A DNA stretch of 64,000 nucleotides from Chondrosia reniformis (taxonomy: Eukaryota > Porifera > Demospongiae > Chondrillida > Chondrillidae), in NCBI GenBank assembly GCA_947172415.1, contig OX359192.1, positions 3,722,501-3,786,500 on the forward strand, read 5' to 3'. The position numbers and the translations under genes are program-made. The notes under the pieces were generated by a model that was given only the letters and a program-made list of their open reading frames with translations, made no database searches and was not told the origin of the DNA. Below, one piece after another: positions 50,801 to 61,960 of this stretch (positions are counted from its first letter, which is position 1; each line of letters starts with the position of its first letter).

Positions 50801-51392
50801 TATCTTATATATTGCATATATACCTAGTCAAAAGTGAGTGGTATATAAAGAGGACTTCATTTACAACATATATTGTGGAACCCACCTGACCGATGGTGTT
50901 ACGGATGACATCGTCTGGATACAAGGTACGAGGATGCCCTGGTTCAATACCCTGTTGGGTCCTGAAAAAAGAAAAAAGCTTAGATTATATATGTATTATA
51001 TATCTTACATGTAATATATATTGTATATATCTTATATGCATATTATATATCTTATATATTGCATATATTTGTAGAGTCAAAAGTGAGTGGTATATAAATA
51101 GGACTTTATTTACTACATATATTGGGTGACTGACGTTATCGTTGGTGTTACGGATGGCACTGTCTGGATACAAGGTATGAGGATGCCCTGGTTCAATACC
51201 AGGTTGGGTCCTGAAAAAGAAAAAAGCATTCATCTTATATATGTATTATATATCTTATATGTAATATATATTGTTTATATCTTATATGCATATTATATAT
51301 ATATATATATATTGCATATATATGTAGTCAAAAGTGAGTGGTATATAAATAGGACTTCATTTACAACTTACTTATATATAATATATATTGTA
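44806..51392 (+). repeat. tRNA-like ~250-bp tandem array, segment 3
   Basis: About 26 units, mostly of the GTGGAACCCACG...TTGGGTCCTGA form, with some units keeping GGTGACCCACG at the 5' side. The core GGTTCAATACC is very well conserved; the AT-rich part varies most. Bases 51385-51392 (ATATTGTA) are the left target duplication of the LINE. Confidence 0.93.
49330..51380 (+). repeat. three-unit higher-order repeat, ~740 bp, three copies
   Basis: The same order of three unit variants recurs, with offsets of 752 and 730 bp (anchors at about 49414, 50166 and 50896). Diagnostic variants include CCCACCTGACCGA, AATACCCTGTTGGG and the spacer CATATATACCTAGTCAAA. The third copy is cut by the LINE. Confidence 0.82.
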
Positions 51393-51552
51393 ATAATAAT
51401 AATAATGATTTTTATTAATGTGACATGCTATTCTGAAAAAAAGATCAGTCAGAAATAGCCCAACCCATGGTGGGTTTATAAGTCCCTTGGTGAACTTTTC
51501 CAGGGCCATGCAGGGAGGGTGTGTGTATTACAAAACCTTTATGGAACAAAAA

Positions 51553-53949
51553 TTAGTGAGAATGAGTGAGAGATTTACGATGAATGTACATACTGTAAAT
51601 ATAATTTGAGATCTTTTGATTTGGGTATGTTAGGATGAAGTGGTTTTTTTGGATACTTGGGTAAGAGTAGAAGTTAGGGGATAAAAGTGAGCATTCAGCA
51701 AAAAGATTACATCTTATATGATTGAAAGCTGGACAGGTTGTAATAAAATGAGTGGAGTCCTCTATTGCACCACAGTTACACAGCTGGCAAATCCTGCTCT
51801 CCAGATCAACCTTAGGGTGTCTCAATCTGCCCTTCTCATTTTCGAGAGGGAGGGACCCACACCCCAGGGCTGCCAGGACTCTCCTTTTATCAAAATTACC
51901 AGTCCTTATATAGTCATCAGTTGAGGGCGTTCTCTTAATGAGACTGTAGTCAGCTAACCTGCCCCCAGATCTACTATTTTTGTCTATAGTGTCTAGTCTT
52001 AAGGTCCAATCTTGTAAGGCTAATTTATTTATAAGTTGCATTGTATGACTGAGGAAGTGTGATCTATCATACATGATGGTGTTCATGAAATTACTGGGGT
52101 TAGAAATAGCAGGATAAGGAGCATCATTGGGGGTAATTAATTTAGAGATTACATCCATAACATTGCTATACCATGTATCTTTGAGGTTAAGTTTGGCTAA
52201 AAACAATAATACCTTCTTGGGCATGCATTTAATAGGGAGACCACACAGGTGATGCCAGAATTTAATGGTGGTAAATTTAGTATGCCAGTGTAATGGCTTC
52301 CAATTTTGTTTACCCATGAGTCCGACAAGAGGAGCAGTCTTACCAAGGCCTATAAATGATCTCATGACATTGTTTTGTACCAATTCAAGGGCCTGATATT
52401 CTTTTGCACCCCAGACATTTGAGCTATAACTAATTATACTTAGGACTAGTGTTCGGTATAGATGACTAAAGATATTATAATGGAAGTTACCATACGCTCT
52501 AGATTTAGCTGTTAAGAGGTTGGCAGCTTTGGAGGCTTTCTTGGATATTAATGCAATGGAATTGCTCCAGGTTAAATGTTCATTTAGTGATAAACCTAAG
52601 TAATTATAATCTTTGGTGTATTCTATGTGAGAGGAGCCTATATGAAATTTGAACTGTGATAGTTTGTGTTGAGTCGGGCGAAAATGAATGACCTTAGTTT
52701 TATTGGTGTTAACTTGGAGTTGCCATTTAGCACACCAAACATGAAGTATATCTAGTAGACGTTGTAAATCATTTACTGATTCGGGACAGGTTGCAATATC
52801 ATCTGCATAGAGAAGGCAACTTAATTTATCATTATATATATTGAGGCCAAGCTGGCACTTTTTGAGGTCTATGGCTAAGTCATTAATGTAAATATTGAAA
52901 AGTGTAAGGGAGAGGGGGCATCCTTGTTTTACACCCTGATCTACCTTAAAGTATTCTGTAAAGGTATCGTTAAGCTTTATTGTGTAGTGGACATTAGAAT
53001 ACATACTTTGAATAACCTTAAGTAATTTGCCTCTTACACCAATCCTCTGTAGTTTATCCCAGAGATGATTTCTAGGGATAGAGTCGAAGGCTTTCCTAAA
53101 GTCAATAAAGCAGACAAAGGTGTCTAATTTCATTTTCATTCTAGCTTCAGTTACACTACTTAAAGAGAAAAGATGGTCGGCACAGCTTCTTTGTTTTCTA
53201 AATCCATACTGTTCCTCAACAAGTAAATCGTTAATTTCTAAGTACGAACTCAGTCTTTTGTTAAGTATGTGGCAGAAAACCTTTAGGATGATTGATTGTA
53301 TGGCAATGCCTCTGTAATTTTTAGGGGAGTAGGGGTCATTGTTATTTTTAGGGATAGGGCATATTTAGGTGTTATCCCAAGAGGAAGGAATTAGTCCAGA
53401 GTCAAAGCAATAGTTATAAAGCACGAGTAGGTATCTCTTGACCATTTCATTTTTTAGAATTGAGGTAGTAATTCCATCTAATCCGGGGGATTTGTTTTCT
53501 CCTAATAGGCTAATAGCTAAATCAATCTCCTCAGGGGTAATAGTCACATCTAATTCCTCTGGGGGCATTAGAGGGTTAGGTAACTCATTACTGGGGTCAT
53601 GATCAGTGTTAATGTGGTTTACATCATAGTCAGGTGTTATTTGAGAGACCAAAGGGTGACCTGCTGGGTTACAGTCAGTTGTTCCTGCATAAATACTTTT
53701 GAAGAAGGACAACCAAGAATCTTTAACAACCCTAGGATCATTACTTAGATTACCATTATGCAGTCTAACTTGTCTAGGTATGCCTCTTTTTGTGCCCTTT
53801 CACTAGCTACTGAGATTCTGTCAAAGGTTTTCCAAAATTTCCTTTGGTTTTTGGACAGCATTCTTAATAGATTCTCTCGTTTCTTCCTAATTAGAGATCG
53901 TTTAGAATTTCTGACTAACTTATCAAAATGTCTTTGGGCAACCTTGTAC
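51553..53949 (-). pseudogene. LINE reverse transcriptase region (broken)
   Basis: In order: a basic linker (KRSLIRKKRENLLRML), a frameshift near 53785, then SWLSFFKSIYAG and NKSPGLDGITTSIL (RT motif 1). A TAA at 53365 follows WDNT. The same frame continues with YRGIAIQS and EEQYGFRKQRSCADH, then the 528-codon stretch with FIDFRKAFDS (first catalytic Asp), QGVKQGCPLS and CLLYADDIA (YADD, residues 111-114). A terminal zinc-knuckle-like CQLCNCGAIEDSTHFITTC precedes the stop at 51553. Lesions are one nonsense and at least one frameshift. Confidence 0.88.
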
Positions 53950-55242
53950 TTTATAAACAGGTTCTGATCTGATTTATTTTTTAACTATCTCCTCTGTGTA
54001 CATTTAAGGGTTTTCCTAGCTGCAGTAAGGGAGCTACTCCACCAGGGTTTTTTAGAGGATCTAATGTAACTGGAGGAAGATTTATGTAAAACGGAAGTAG
54101 TGCGGGGGCAGGGGGGATAATAGTACTGAGAAATGTACTGTAATTGGCTTCTAGGGAGGGGTATGTAACTATAGAAGGGTCCTGGAGGCTTTCTATTAGT
54201 GTCAAGATTTGATTTAGAGATTGAGAATCAGTGGGAGTATCTGCGATAGGAGAGGGGGGTGAAGGGATTGAAGGTTTACATATTAAAGGGGTGTGAGATT
54301 GTGAGTTGGGACAGAGTTGAATTGCAGAATTTTCATTGTTAACAACAAGATCCCATGTGAGAATAGAGTGGTCTGACAGTTTCTGTAGTGTATCTAGGTG
54401 AGACAGGAGGGCCAATAACTCTGTCATAGTGATAATAGAAAGGTTTTTATATCTATCAACAAACTCGGAGGGCAACAGACAGTAGTCTACTACAGCAGAG
54501 CCTTTTTGGGAGATAGAAGTAAAGTCATTGTAGTTACCTTGATTATTGGAGTGGGTTCTTCCATTTAGTAAGCACATGTCACAACTATTGAGGAATTCCA
54601 TGAGCTTTACACCATGTGAGTTCACTGTTCTATCGAGAATTTGTCTAGGGAATACATCTTCTAGGGGGTCCTTAAGAGTGCCACATCGGGCATTAAAATC
54701 ACCACAGATAAAGAAGTTGCCAAAATCTTGAAATTTGTAGGTCTGGGATATAAGAGTATCAAAAAATTCTACTGATGTGTCACCTCTACTAGAGCCTACT
54801 GGCGGAAGGTAGCCAACACACAGGACAAAGTCAACAAACATTTTGTGATACTAGTGAAGCTGAGCCAGAGAATATCATCTACTGAATTATCTAGAACATT
54901 AACATTAAATGACCTCAATAGTGATTGATTAATAAAGACCCCAACACCACCAGAGCCTCTGGTGGCTTTCTTTGATAACAGTTTCCTATTAGAACCAAAC
55001 CAAATATAATTATGGTTAGAAGGAGGACAATCATTGTTCCTTAAGAAAGTTTCACAAACACAAAGAATATCTAAATCTAGGTGAAACATAATATTAGCTA
55101 TTAAATTGTTACCTAATTTATTGCCTAAACCACTTACGTTCCAAACACTACATTTTATCTGAGTAGTGACTGGGGGGGAGGTAGAGGATACAGGTATGGA
55201 ATCTTTCCTGCACACTTGCCTGACCAGTGATGGAGATACGGA
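53950..55242 (-). pseudogene. LINE endonuclease region (broken)
   Basis: The first frame (55245-54796) has KCSVWNVSGLGNKL (Asn of the AP-endonuclease fold), LDILCVCETFL (catalytic Glu) and a Gly-rich GSGGVGVFI strand. A shift near 54840 leads to the frame 54841-53981, with GYLPPVGSSRG, FFICGDFNARCG (GDFNA motif), VVDYCLLPSE and KLSDHSILTWD (the SDH motif with catalytic His). Endonucleases of this kind nick the target for target-primed reverse transcription. Further frameshifts occur at about 53985. The 5' start at MSVSPSLVR lies only a few bases from the target duplication. Confidence 0.85.
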
Positions 55243-55243
55243 C

Positions 55244-56282
55244 ATATTGTATATATCTTATATGCTTATTATATATCTTATATATTGCATATATATGTAG
55301 AGTCAAAAGTGATTGGTATATAAATAGGACTTCATTAACAATATATATTGGGTGACCGACGTTATCGATGGTGTTAGGGATGACATCGTCTGGATACAAG
55401 GTATGAGGATGCCCTGGTTCAATACCAGGTTGGGTCCTGAAAAAGAAAAAAAAGTATACATCTTATATATGTATTACATATTTTATATGTAATATATATT
55501 GTATATATCTTATATTCATATTATATATATATATATATATTGCATATATACGTAGAGTCAAAAGTGAGTGGTATATAAATAGGACTTCATTTACAATATA
55601 TATTGGGTGACTGACGTGACCGATGGTGATACGGATAACATCGTCTGGATACAAGGTACGGTGATTCCCTGATTCAATACCAGGTTGGGTCCTGATAAAA
55701 GATAAAAAAGAAAAAAGCATATATCTTATATATGTATTATATATCTTACATGTAATATATATTGTATATATTTTATATGCATATTATATATCTTATATAT
55801 TGCATATATATGTAGAGTCAAAAGTGAGTGGTATATAAATAGGACTTCATTTACAACATATATAGTGGAACCCACGTGACCGATGGTGTTACGGATGACA
55901 TCGACAGGATACAAGGTGCGAGGATGCCCTGGTTAAATACCAGGTTTGGTCCCGAAAAAGAAAAAATATACATCTTATATATGTATTATATATCTTATAT
56001 GTAATATATATTGTATATATCTTATTTGCCTATTATATATCTTATATATTGCATATGTATGTAGAGTCAAAAGTGAGTGGTATATAAAGAGGACTTCATT
56101 TACAAGGTATATTGTGGAACCCATGTGACCGATGGTGTTACGGATGACATGGTCTGGATACAAGGTACGAGGATGCCCTGGTTCAATAACAGGTTGGGTC
56201 CTGAAAAAAGAAGAAAAAGCATACATGTTATATATGAATTAAATATCTTATATGTAATATATATTGTTTATATCTTATATGG

Positions 56283-56317
<35 letters not shown>

Positions 56318-56864
56318 CATATATACGTAGAGTAAAAAGTGAGTGGTATATAAATAGGACTTCATTTACAACTTATATTGGGTGACTGACGTGACCGATG
56401 GTGATACGGATGACATCGTCTGGATATAATGTACGAGGATGCCCTGGTTCAAAACCAAGTAGGGTCCTGAAAAAAGAAAAAAAGCTTACATCTTATAAAT
56501 GTATTATATATTTTATATGTTATATACATTGTATATATCTTAAATGCATATTATATATCTTATATATTGCCTATATATGTAGAGTCAAAAGTGAGTGGTA
56601 TATAAATAGGACTTCATTTACTACATATATTGTGGAACCCACATGACCGATTTTGTTACAGATGACATCGTCCGGATACAGGGTACGAGGATGCCCTGGT
56701 TCAAAACCAGGTTGGGTCCTGAAAAAAGAAAAAAAGCATACATCTTATATATGTATTATATATCTTATATGTAATATATATTGTTTATATCTTATATGCA
56801 TATTATATATATATATATATATATATTGCATATATATGTAGAGTCAAAAGTTAGTGGTATATAA
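55244..56864 (+). repeat. tRNA-like ~250-bp tandem array, segment 4
   Basis: About six units. Several contain long TATATATA runs in place of the ATTATATATCTTATATATT segment (near 55525, 56290 and 56810). The last unit stops at GGTATATAA, the insertion point of the Helitron-like element. Confidence 0.92.
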
Positions 56865-56920
56865 CAAGTAGTTCGAGTTTAAAAAACTCGTGGGGGCCCT
56901 ATGCAAACTCGAACTACTTG
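56865..56920. other. terminal hairpin of the Helitron-like element
   Basis: CAAGTAGTTCGAGTTT pairs perfectly with AAACTCGAACTACTTG (16 bp). The loop itself holds AAAAAACTCG and GGGGGCCC. Nearly the same hairpin is at 8987-9047. 3' subterminal hairpins are characteristic of Helitrons and Helentrons. Confidence 0.75.
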
Positions 56921-57883
56921 GCGTATTTCATGCCATTTAGCAGCACCCTAATAGCTAGAGTGATCCCAGGATGCACCACGCGGAGGTAGGCATGAATGAT
57001 CCCACAGGGAGGTGTTTGCTTTCGAGGGGCAAGTGGATGCCCGTAAGCATGTTACCAGCCCTGGATGTAATGGAGGATGTACAGTTGGCTGTGGTAGCCA
57101 GTGTGACATATTTAGTGCATGTCTTGGAAGTGCCTGCATTAAAGGAAACTGTAAAATTAGAATCAATGTACTGTAACCAAACACAGTTAATTGGACCAAG
57201 TGAGTATAAAGTACTCACTAATATAGTGTGCAAAAGTTGCACAAACATGAAGACATTATGTCTAAGTTTGTAGAATGCTAATACATTCATGAACAGTTCT
57301 TACTTAGTCTGTTATAAGTATTAGCTCTTACACCTATTATCCTGCTAAATTGTGCAGGAGAGTGTCAACTACTACACACATACTTTACAAAGGCATGTAT
57401 CAGTCACATGAAAATGTGTAAAAGACATGCATATGCATGTGCAAATATATACAATATAATTACACATATACTATATAAACACAAATATATACACACATAT
57501 AATATACAATAACACATATATAATTATACAATTATACATATAGCGATTAAATAAATAATTATACCAACGCATTAACTATGTGTATACCTATCTATTATGT
57601 AAAATTTAAATTCATACCGAAATATCTCTTCTTTTTTGTTGTACAATCGTCTATTAATTATTAAAACGGTAAAATGTTAAATTCATATTTGTGTACGTAA
57701 TCCAAAACAAATAGTTTCAATTATTCATTATATTATAATAGGGAGATTTGTTACATACAATTTTGTAAATTACTTGTTCTGTTGACCTTGGAATACTAAT
57801 GTATGTATATATAGTCATCACTGGATCATCATTATGCTACTTGTAATAGAAACTAAACAAAAGTTTATTTTGTTAAATGTCAA
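56921..57883. other. noncoding 3' part of the Helitron-like element
   Basis: Short frames of up to about 110 codons overlap on both strands at 56948-57290. They show no motif, so I do not call a gene. The rest (57300-57883) is AT-rich with repeated ACACATATA words. Confidence 0.5.
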
Positions 57884-57887
57884 TTAA

Positions 57888-58507
57888 CCTATTATGCGCG
57901 AGATAATTACGTGGGCGTAATAATCACCTGAAGCGATATTTAATTGTCACGAGGACACCGTGAGGCAGGAATTAAAATTCGTCACCTCGATAGGAATGTG
58001 GCAACTCTTTATGACGGTAAAACTTTGATGCCGATTTTTAGCCATATTTTGTTGCTCTATTGGCTTCTAAGATGCTCTAATTTTCGAGATATTACCTCTT
58101 TTAGTGAAGAAAGTAAGCACGGCTATGTTTTCTAAGTTCCTTCGGGTAAGAAGCTTTCTCTGACTATCTACGGAAGCAAATTCGGTCAGGAAGAGCCCTG
58201 GTAATCCTTTTGTAATGGTATATCTTTATGTAGTCTTTTCAAAGCCCTAGAACATTGTAGAATCGTCGTAGCCTCAAACAAATTGTTTACCAAACCGTCA
58301 AGTGAAGCGTGGCAAGCAGAATAAGGCGCACAAATAAACCACCGTCTTTAGTCTTTGTATCGCCAACATTTCGGCTGCAGCAGTGTTATGTAGCTCTGTA
58401 AATCTTACTACAAAACGTCCATGGTATCTTTGACGCAAATATGCGGCACTCGCTATTGAAGATACCTAATTAATTGACGCAAATATGCGTCACTCGCGCA
58501 TAAAGGG
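57888..58507. mobile_element. piggyBac-like MITE with TTAA duplication
   Basis: TTAA at 57884-57887 and 58508-58511. Tips are CCTATTATGCGCGAG on the left and (inverted) CCCTTTATGCGCGAGTGACG on the right. CCCT-like tips at TTAA are typical of piggyBac. The right side carries subterminal copies of GACGCAAATATGCG (near 58431 and 58477). Length 620 bp, no transposase. Nested in the Helitron-like element. Confidence 0.78.
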
Positions 58508-58735
58508 TTAACGTTAAGTGAGATTCTTAAAAATATGACTGCTCAAAATGCTAGTCTAACACAATCTGGGTCTCTCTCTTTTGCCAAAATCAATGTCATG
58601 ATAAAAGGTCTTCCGCCCACTGCCATATACATCACGCTTTGGTAGCTAACCATATTTGCATGTACCATTAACGTATGTGACTTCCAAAGATTGTCATAAA
58701 TAGTTAGATAGTTATTGAAACACACACTCTAGATA

Positions 58736-60820
58736 TCATTCCTCAGGAGTCCAGAGGGAGGCAAAGGTGGTGAATGGAGAAAATTCTGTGGAGTTACGTG
58801 ATACATTTGCTGGTAAAATAGCAGTGAAGTGGCTTGCATCAAAGAATCCTAAAAGTGGGGAATATTTTTCCACATTTGGATGGTAAATAATGCTGTTGTT
58901 CAGTCGCTTGTCTTTAGCATCAAAGAGGTTCTGTAATTCAGCTGCTGAAGTAGTCACATCAATGCTTTGCAACTGCCTGCCTTGATGTTGAACCGTTCTG
59001 TTACGCATAACTCCATACAGGCAAATTGACCTCTCCAAAGCAATAGAGAGGGCGTGTAAATGAAATTGATTCCCCCAGGATCCATCTTGTAGTGAACTGC
59101 GAACGAGGTCCAACCACTGAATTTCTGCTTCCTTAAAAACTGAAGCTGCACTTCGTCCATTTAAGGGTAGAAGAATTCTTGCAGTTGGTTGAATGACCTC
59201 AAACATATGTTCTCGATGTGTAATGAGGCTATAGGCAGTCAGCAACCTCAAGTGAGACATGTACTGCTCTGTTCCAGTAAGGGTTAATGAAATCATGTTG
59301 TACATGCAGTTTCCACTTCCTGTAGTGTACACTGGAACATAAAACAATGTAAAGGCAGGTAAAAGTTTTTCCCTCACGCCAACATCTGTTCTGTGGAAGC
59401 TGCTGAGAATTGCACGGGATGGCTGATTTACTTCTATCAATGTAGCTGTAATATCACCCTCATGACACTTTGCCCAATTGCTGATCAAATCAGTAGCCGG
59501 ATTTTCACAGTTCACCATAGTTTCTAACTCTTCTTGAAGTGACAGTACTGGTGAAGCAACATGGGGAACAGAAATGATTGGGGTCTGGGGTTGGATTATT
59601 AAAGAAGAATTATTCTGCACCGAGGGCATGTGTGTACCTGGAGCAGATTTGATTGGCGAGTTGGTTTGGATGGGTGGAGAAGAATTCCTCTGCACTGAGG
59701 GTACTGGAGTAGCAACGACAGGAACGGAACTGGTCATTGGTTGATTGGGTTTGTTGGATAGAGAGGAACTACTGTGCATCAAGAGGTGGGATGTTTGTGA
59801 CTCATTGTCTGATGTATCATGTGAACCACTTCTCTTCCGTAACCTGGCCATTTCTGCATGCACTCGTTTGTTAGCCTTGACCTTCTGTGGTTCAAAGCTT
59901 GATAGAGCCACGCCATCTAGAGTCCTAACACGACTCAAGGCCACATATGCCATCCCTGGTTCGAACACGTTTTCTCCCAGGTCCAGCACAGCTGCATCTA
60001 ATGACAGACCTTGAACCTTGTGTAGAGTAGCAGCCCAACAAAGAATGAGAGGTAACTGTGTTCTCTGAAGCACAGTACCCTGTCGTCCATAGAACCTGAC
60101 TGACATTGGTTCAATTGGCACCACTTCCTGGTGTCCATTTTCAATTGGAACATTGTTTAGTTGTCCAACTCGAGGATCATGAAATTTGATAAGAACATAC
60201 TCAGGTAGTGCACCTGGGCTTGGTTGATTTTTTACGCTTCCTGGCCATTTAAATCCTACTATGATACCTCGAGCACCATTCACAAGTCCATCTCCGCATT
60301 TTATGTTTCTTCTCAACATAATTTCTGACCCAACAGCCAGTTTCAAACGCCTTGGTAAGTCACCACACTCTTTGTCATCATTGTGAATGAGTTCTTCTCG
60401 TATATGCTCATAGGATACTGCCCCATGTGTGCATCTGCGACTCTCCAAAATCACATGTGATGCTTCAAACAACTGCACTGTTGCAGAAGTCAATTTGTGC
60501 AGCTCCTGGTCATTATAGAGGTCACAGTCAGAAACCCGAGGGAACAGTCTAAGTGCATTGCAAAATGGTGATGACGAAAGATCCACTTGATTGTTGGATG
60601 TCTTGCGAGTTGCTAAGATAGCAATGTCTTCCTGAGTGTGGTCTCCTATTCGAATTCTATTCAGCAGTGATGAGAAAGACTGATCATTGTGCTGTCGTAT
60701 GTTATCTTCCAATTCAATCATACTGAAGAAGTCTTTCCACAAATGGGATGCAAGCCTCCTTGATTGCACCTTTGCACTGCTGAAAATATAATGTCCATTT
60801 ACAGGGGACAGTTGGTACAA
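58736..60820 (-). CDS. Helitron Pif1-type helicase fused to OTU protease domain (5'-truncated)
   Basis: 694 codons from the first Met. The frame extends upstream only to VNVIAVRDLYQLSPVNG, after a TAA at about 60846. The helicase C-terminal half shows LAVGSEIMLRRNIKCGDGLVNG (161-182), the LHKVQGLSLDAAVLD motif (267-281, motif V-like) and AYVALSRVRTLDG (291-303, motif VI), all typical of Helitron and Pif1 helicases. Walker A and B are missing. A Ser/Pro-rich linker (330-430) leads to an OTU-type cysteine protease domain. The nucleophile Cys505 is in TTGSGNCMYNMISLTLTG and His664 in DASHFTAIL. OTU fusions are known in some Helitrons. The absence of Rep and of the ATPase motifs means it cannot be a complete replicator. 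The long open frame suggests fairly recent activity, or a missing upstream exon. Confidence 0.82.
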   Translation of the reverse strand: MYQLSPVNGHYIFSSAKVQSRRLASHLWKDFFSMIELEDNIRQHNDQSFSSLLNRIRIGDHTQEDIAILATRKTSNNQVDLSSSPFCNALRLFPRVSDCDLYNDQELHKLTSATVQLFEASHVILESRRCTHGAVSYEHIREELIHNDDKECGDLPRRLKLAVGSEIMLRRNIKCGDGLVNGARGIIVGFKWPGSVKNQPSPGALPEYVLIKFHDPRVGQLNNVPIENGHQEVVPIEPMSVRFYGRQGTVLQRTQLPLILCWAATLHKVQGLSLDAAVLDLGENVFEPGMAYVALSRVRTLDGVALSSFEPQKVKANKRVHAEMARLRKRSGSHDTSDNESQTSHLLMHSSSSLSNKPNQPMTSSVPVVATPVPSVQRNSSPPIQTNSPIKSAPGTHMPSVQNNSSLIIQPQTPIISVPHVASPVLSLQEELETMVNCENPATDLISNWAKCHEGDITATLIEVNQPSRAILSSFHRTDVGVREKLLPAFTLFYVPVYTTGSGNCMYNMISLTLTGTEQYMSHLRLLTAYSLITHREHMFEVIQPTARILLPLNGRSAASVFKEAEIQWLDLVRSSLQDGSWGNQFHLHALSIALERSICLYGVMRNRTVQHQGRQLQSIDVTTSAAELQNLFDAKDKRLNNSIIYHPNVEKYSPLLGFFDASHFTAILPANVSRNSTEFSPFTTFASLWTPEE

Positions 60821-61289
60821 ATCCCGAACAGCAATAACATTAACTCTTTACTCTTTGCTTGTTGCTTAGTGTTCAAAGTAAAATCAACTCAATTCAATGA
60901 GATCTACACTGCACAAAGCTTACCATGAAAATACATTACATATAGTCAATCCATCCTGTTATAATGCTAAGAATATAGACTTTGGAAGCTACAAATTACA
61001 TAGCAAAGCCTAGAAATCTCTCAATGCTTTTAGTTGCCCAATAAACCTATTCACTGAAATCAACACTAAAATCCAAGCTGGACTTTCGAGAGTGTTGGTC
61101 ACAATAGATAGGTACAGAAGACAATTGTACACTTGATTACTCACCTGAACTGATTCCTATGTGCGATTGATATTTTCACTTCAATTCACCTATTGAATGT
61201 TTGTGTAGCAAATCTATAGACACTGTTTAAAATAAACAATGTTTGTTTAACGATAAGGAAATGGTACGTGACTACATATTATAATTGAT
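60821..61289. other. no gene seen
   Basis: Upstream of the truncated helicase frame, where Rep and the helicase N-terminus would be expected. No ORF on either strand and no repeat recognised. Confidence 0.5.
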
Positions 61290-61960
61290 TACACATTCGA
61301 AATGAATTTAAAATCTAAGTACACATGTGGGAAAAGTAAGGTAAAGTGGGCTCTGAAATGACAGCCTAACTTGAAAGAAAGGTTTTCTTTACCTTCTTAC
61401 AGCAAGGCGAGTACTTTTTCAAGACAAGAAAGTATGCTACCTAGGCGTCAGGTTTCGTCTTCAACTCACGTAGACAACATCGCTTATAAACTCTATACAA
61501 TAAGTCCTTTTAAACGATTTAGGTAAAGCGTAAAGTTTATTACAGGACTGCTGGCTAACTTAGGGCACATCCAATTCAACTCACTTAGAGAACATCTCTA
61601 TGCAATTAGTCCTTGTCCGGCCGAATTTAATTAATTTGAAATCCTAAGTACACATGTTACAAAAGTAAGGTAAAGTGGGCTCTGAAATGACAGCCTAACT
61701 TGAAAGAAAGGTTTTCTTTACCTTCTTACAGCAAGGCGAGTACTTTTTCAAGACAAGAACGTATGCTACCTAGGCGTCAGGTTTCGTCTTCAACTCACGT
61801 AGACAACATTGCTTATAAACTCTATACAATAAGTCCTTTTAAACGATTTAGGTAAAGCGTAAAGTTTATTACAGGGCTGCTGGCTAACTTAGGGCATAGC
61901 CAATTCAACTCATGTAGAGAACATCTCTATGCAATAAGTCCTTGTCCGGCCGAAGTAATC
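61290..61960 (+). repeat. ~320-bp direct duplication, offset 329 bp
   Basis: The segment with CTCTGAAATGACAGCCTAAC at 61351 recurs at 61680 and continues through CTACCTAGGCGTCAGGTTTC to AAGTCCTTGTCCGGCCGAA. Very few differences are visible by eye. It lies near the 5' end of the Helitron-like element. No ORF; it may be a promoter-proximal duplication. Confidence 0.85.

Larger units (their letters stand above)
51393..55243 (-). mobile_element. non-LTR retrotransposon (LINE), near full length
   Basis: Flanked by ATATTGTA at 51385-51392 and 55244-55251, an 8-bp target duplication inside array units. On the minus strand it encodes an AP-type endonuclease followed by a reverse transcriptase. It ends in a short untranslated region with an (ATT)n tail (51393-51405 on the plus strand reads aataataataata). 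The tail and domain order fit CR1/L2/jockey-like clades; the clade is not resolved. Confidence 0.9.

Noticed and set aside
56948-57290. Overlapping ORFs of 83-111 codons on both strands
   Set aside because: No motif, codon bias or splice evidence on either strand. Left as noncoding part of the Helitron-like element.
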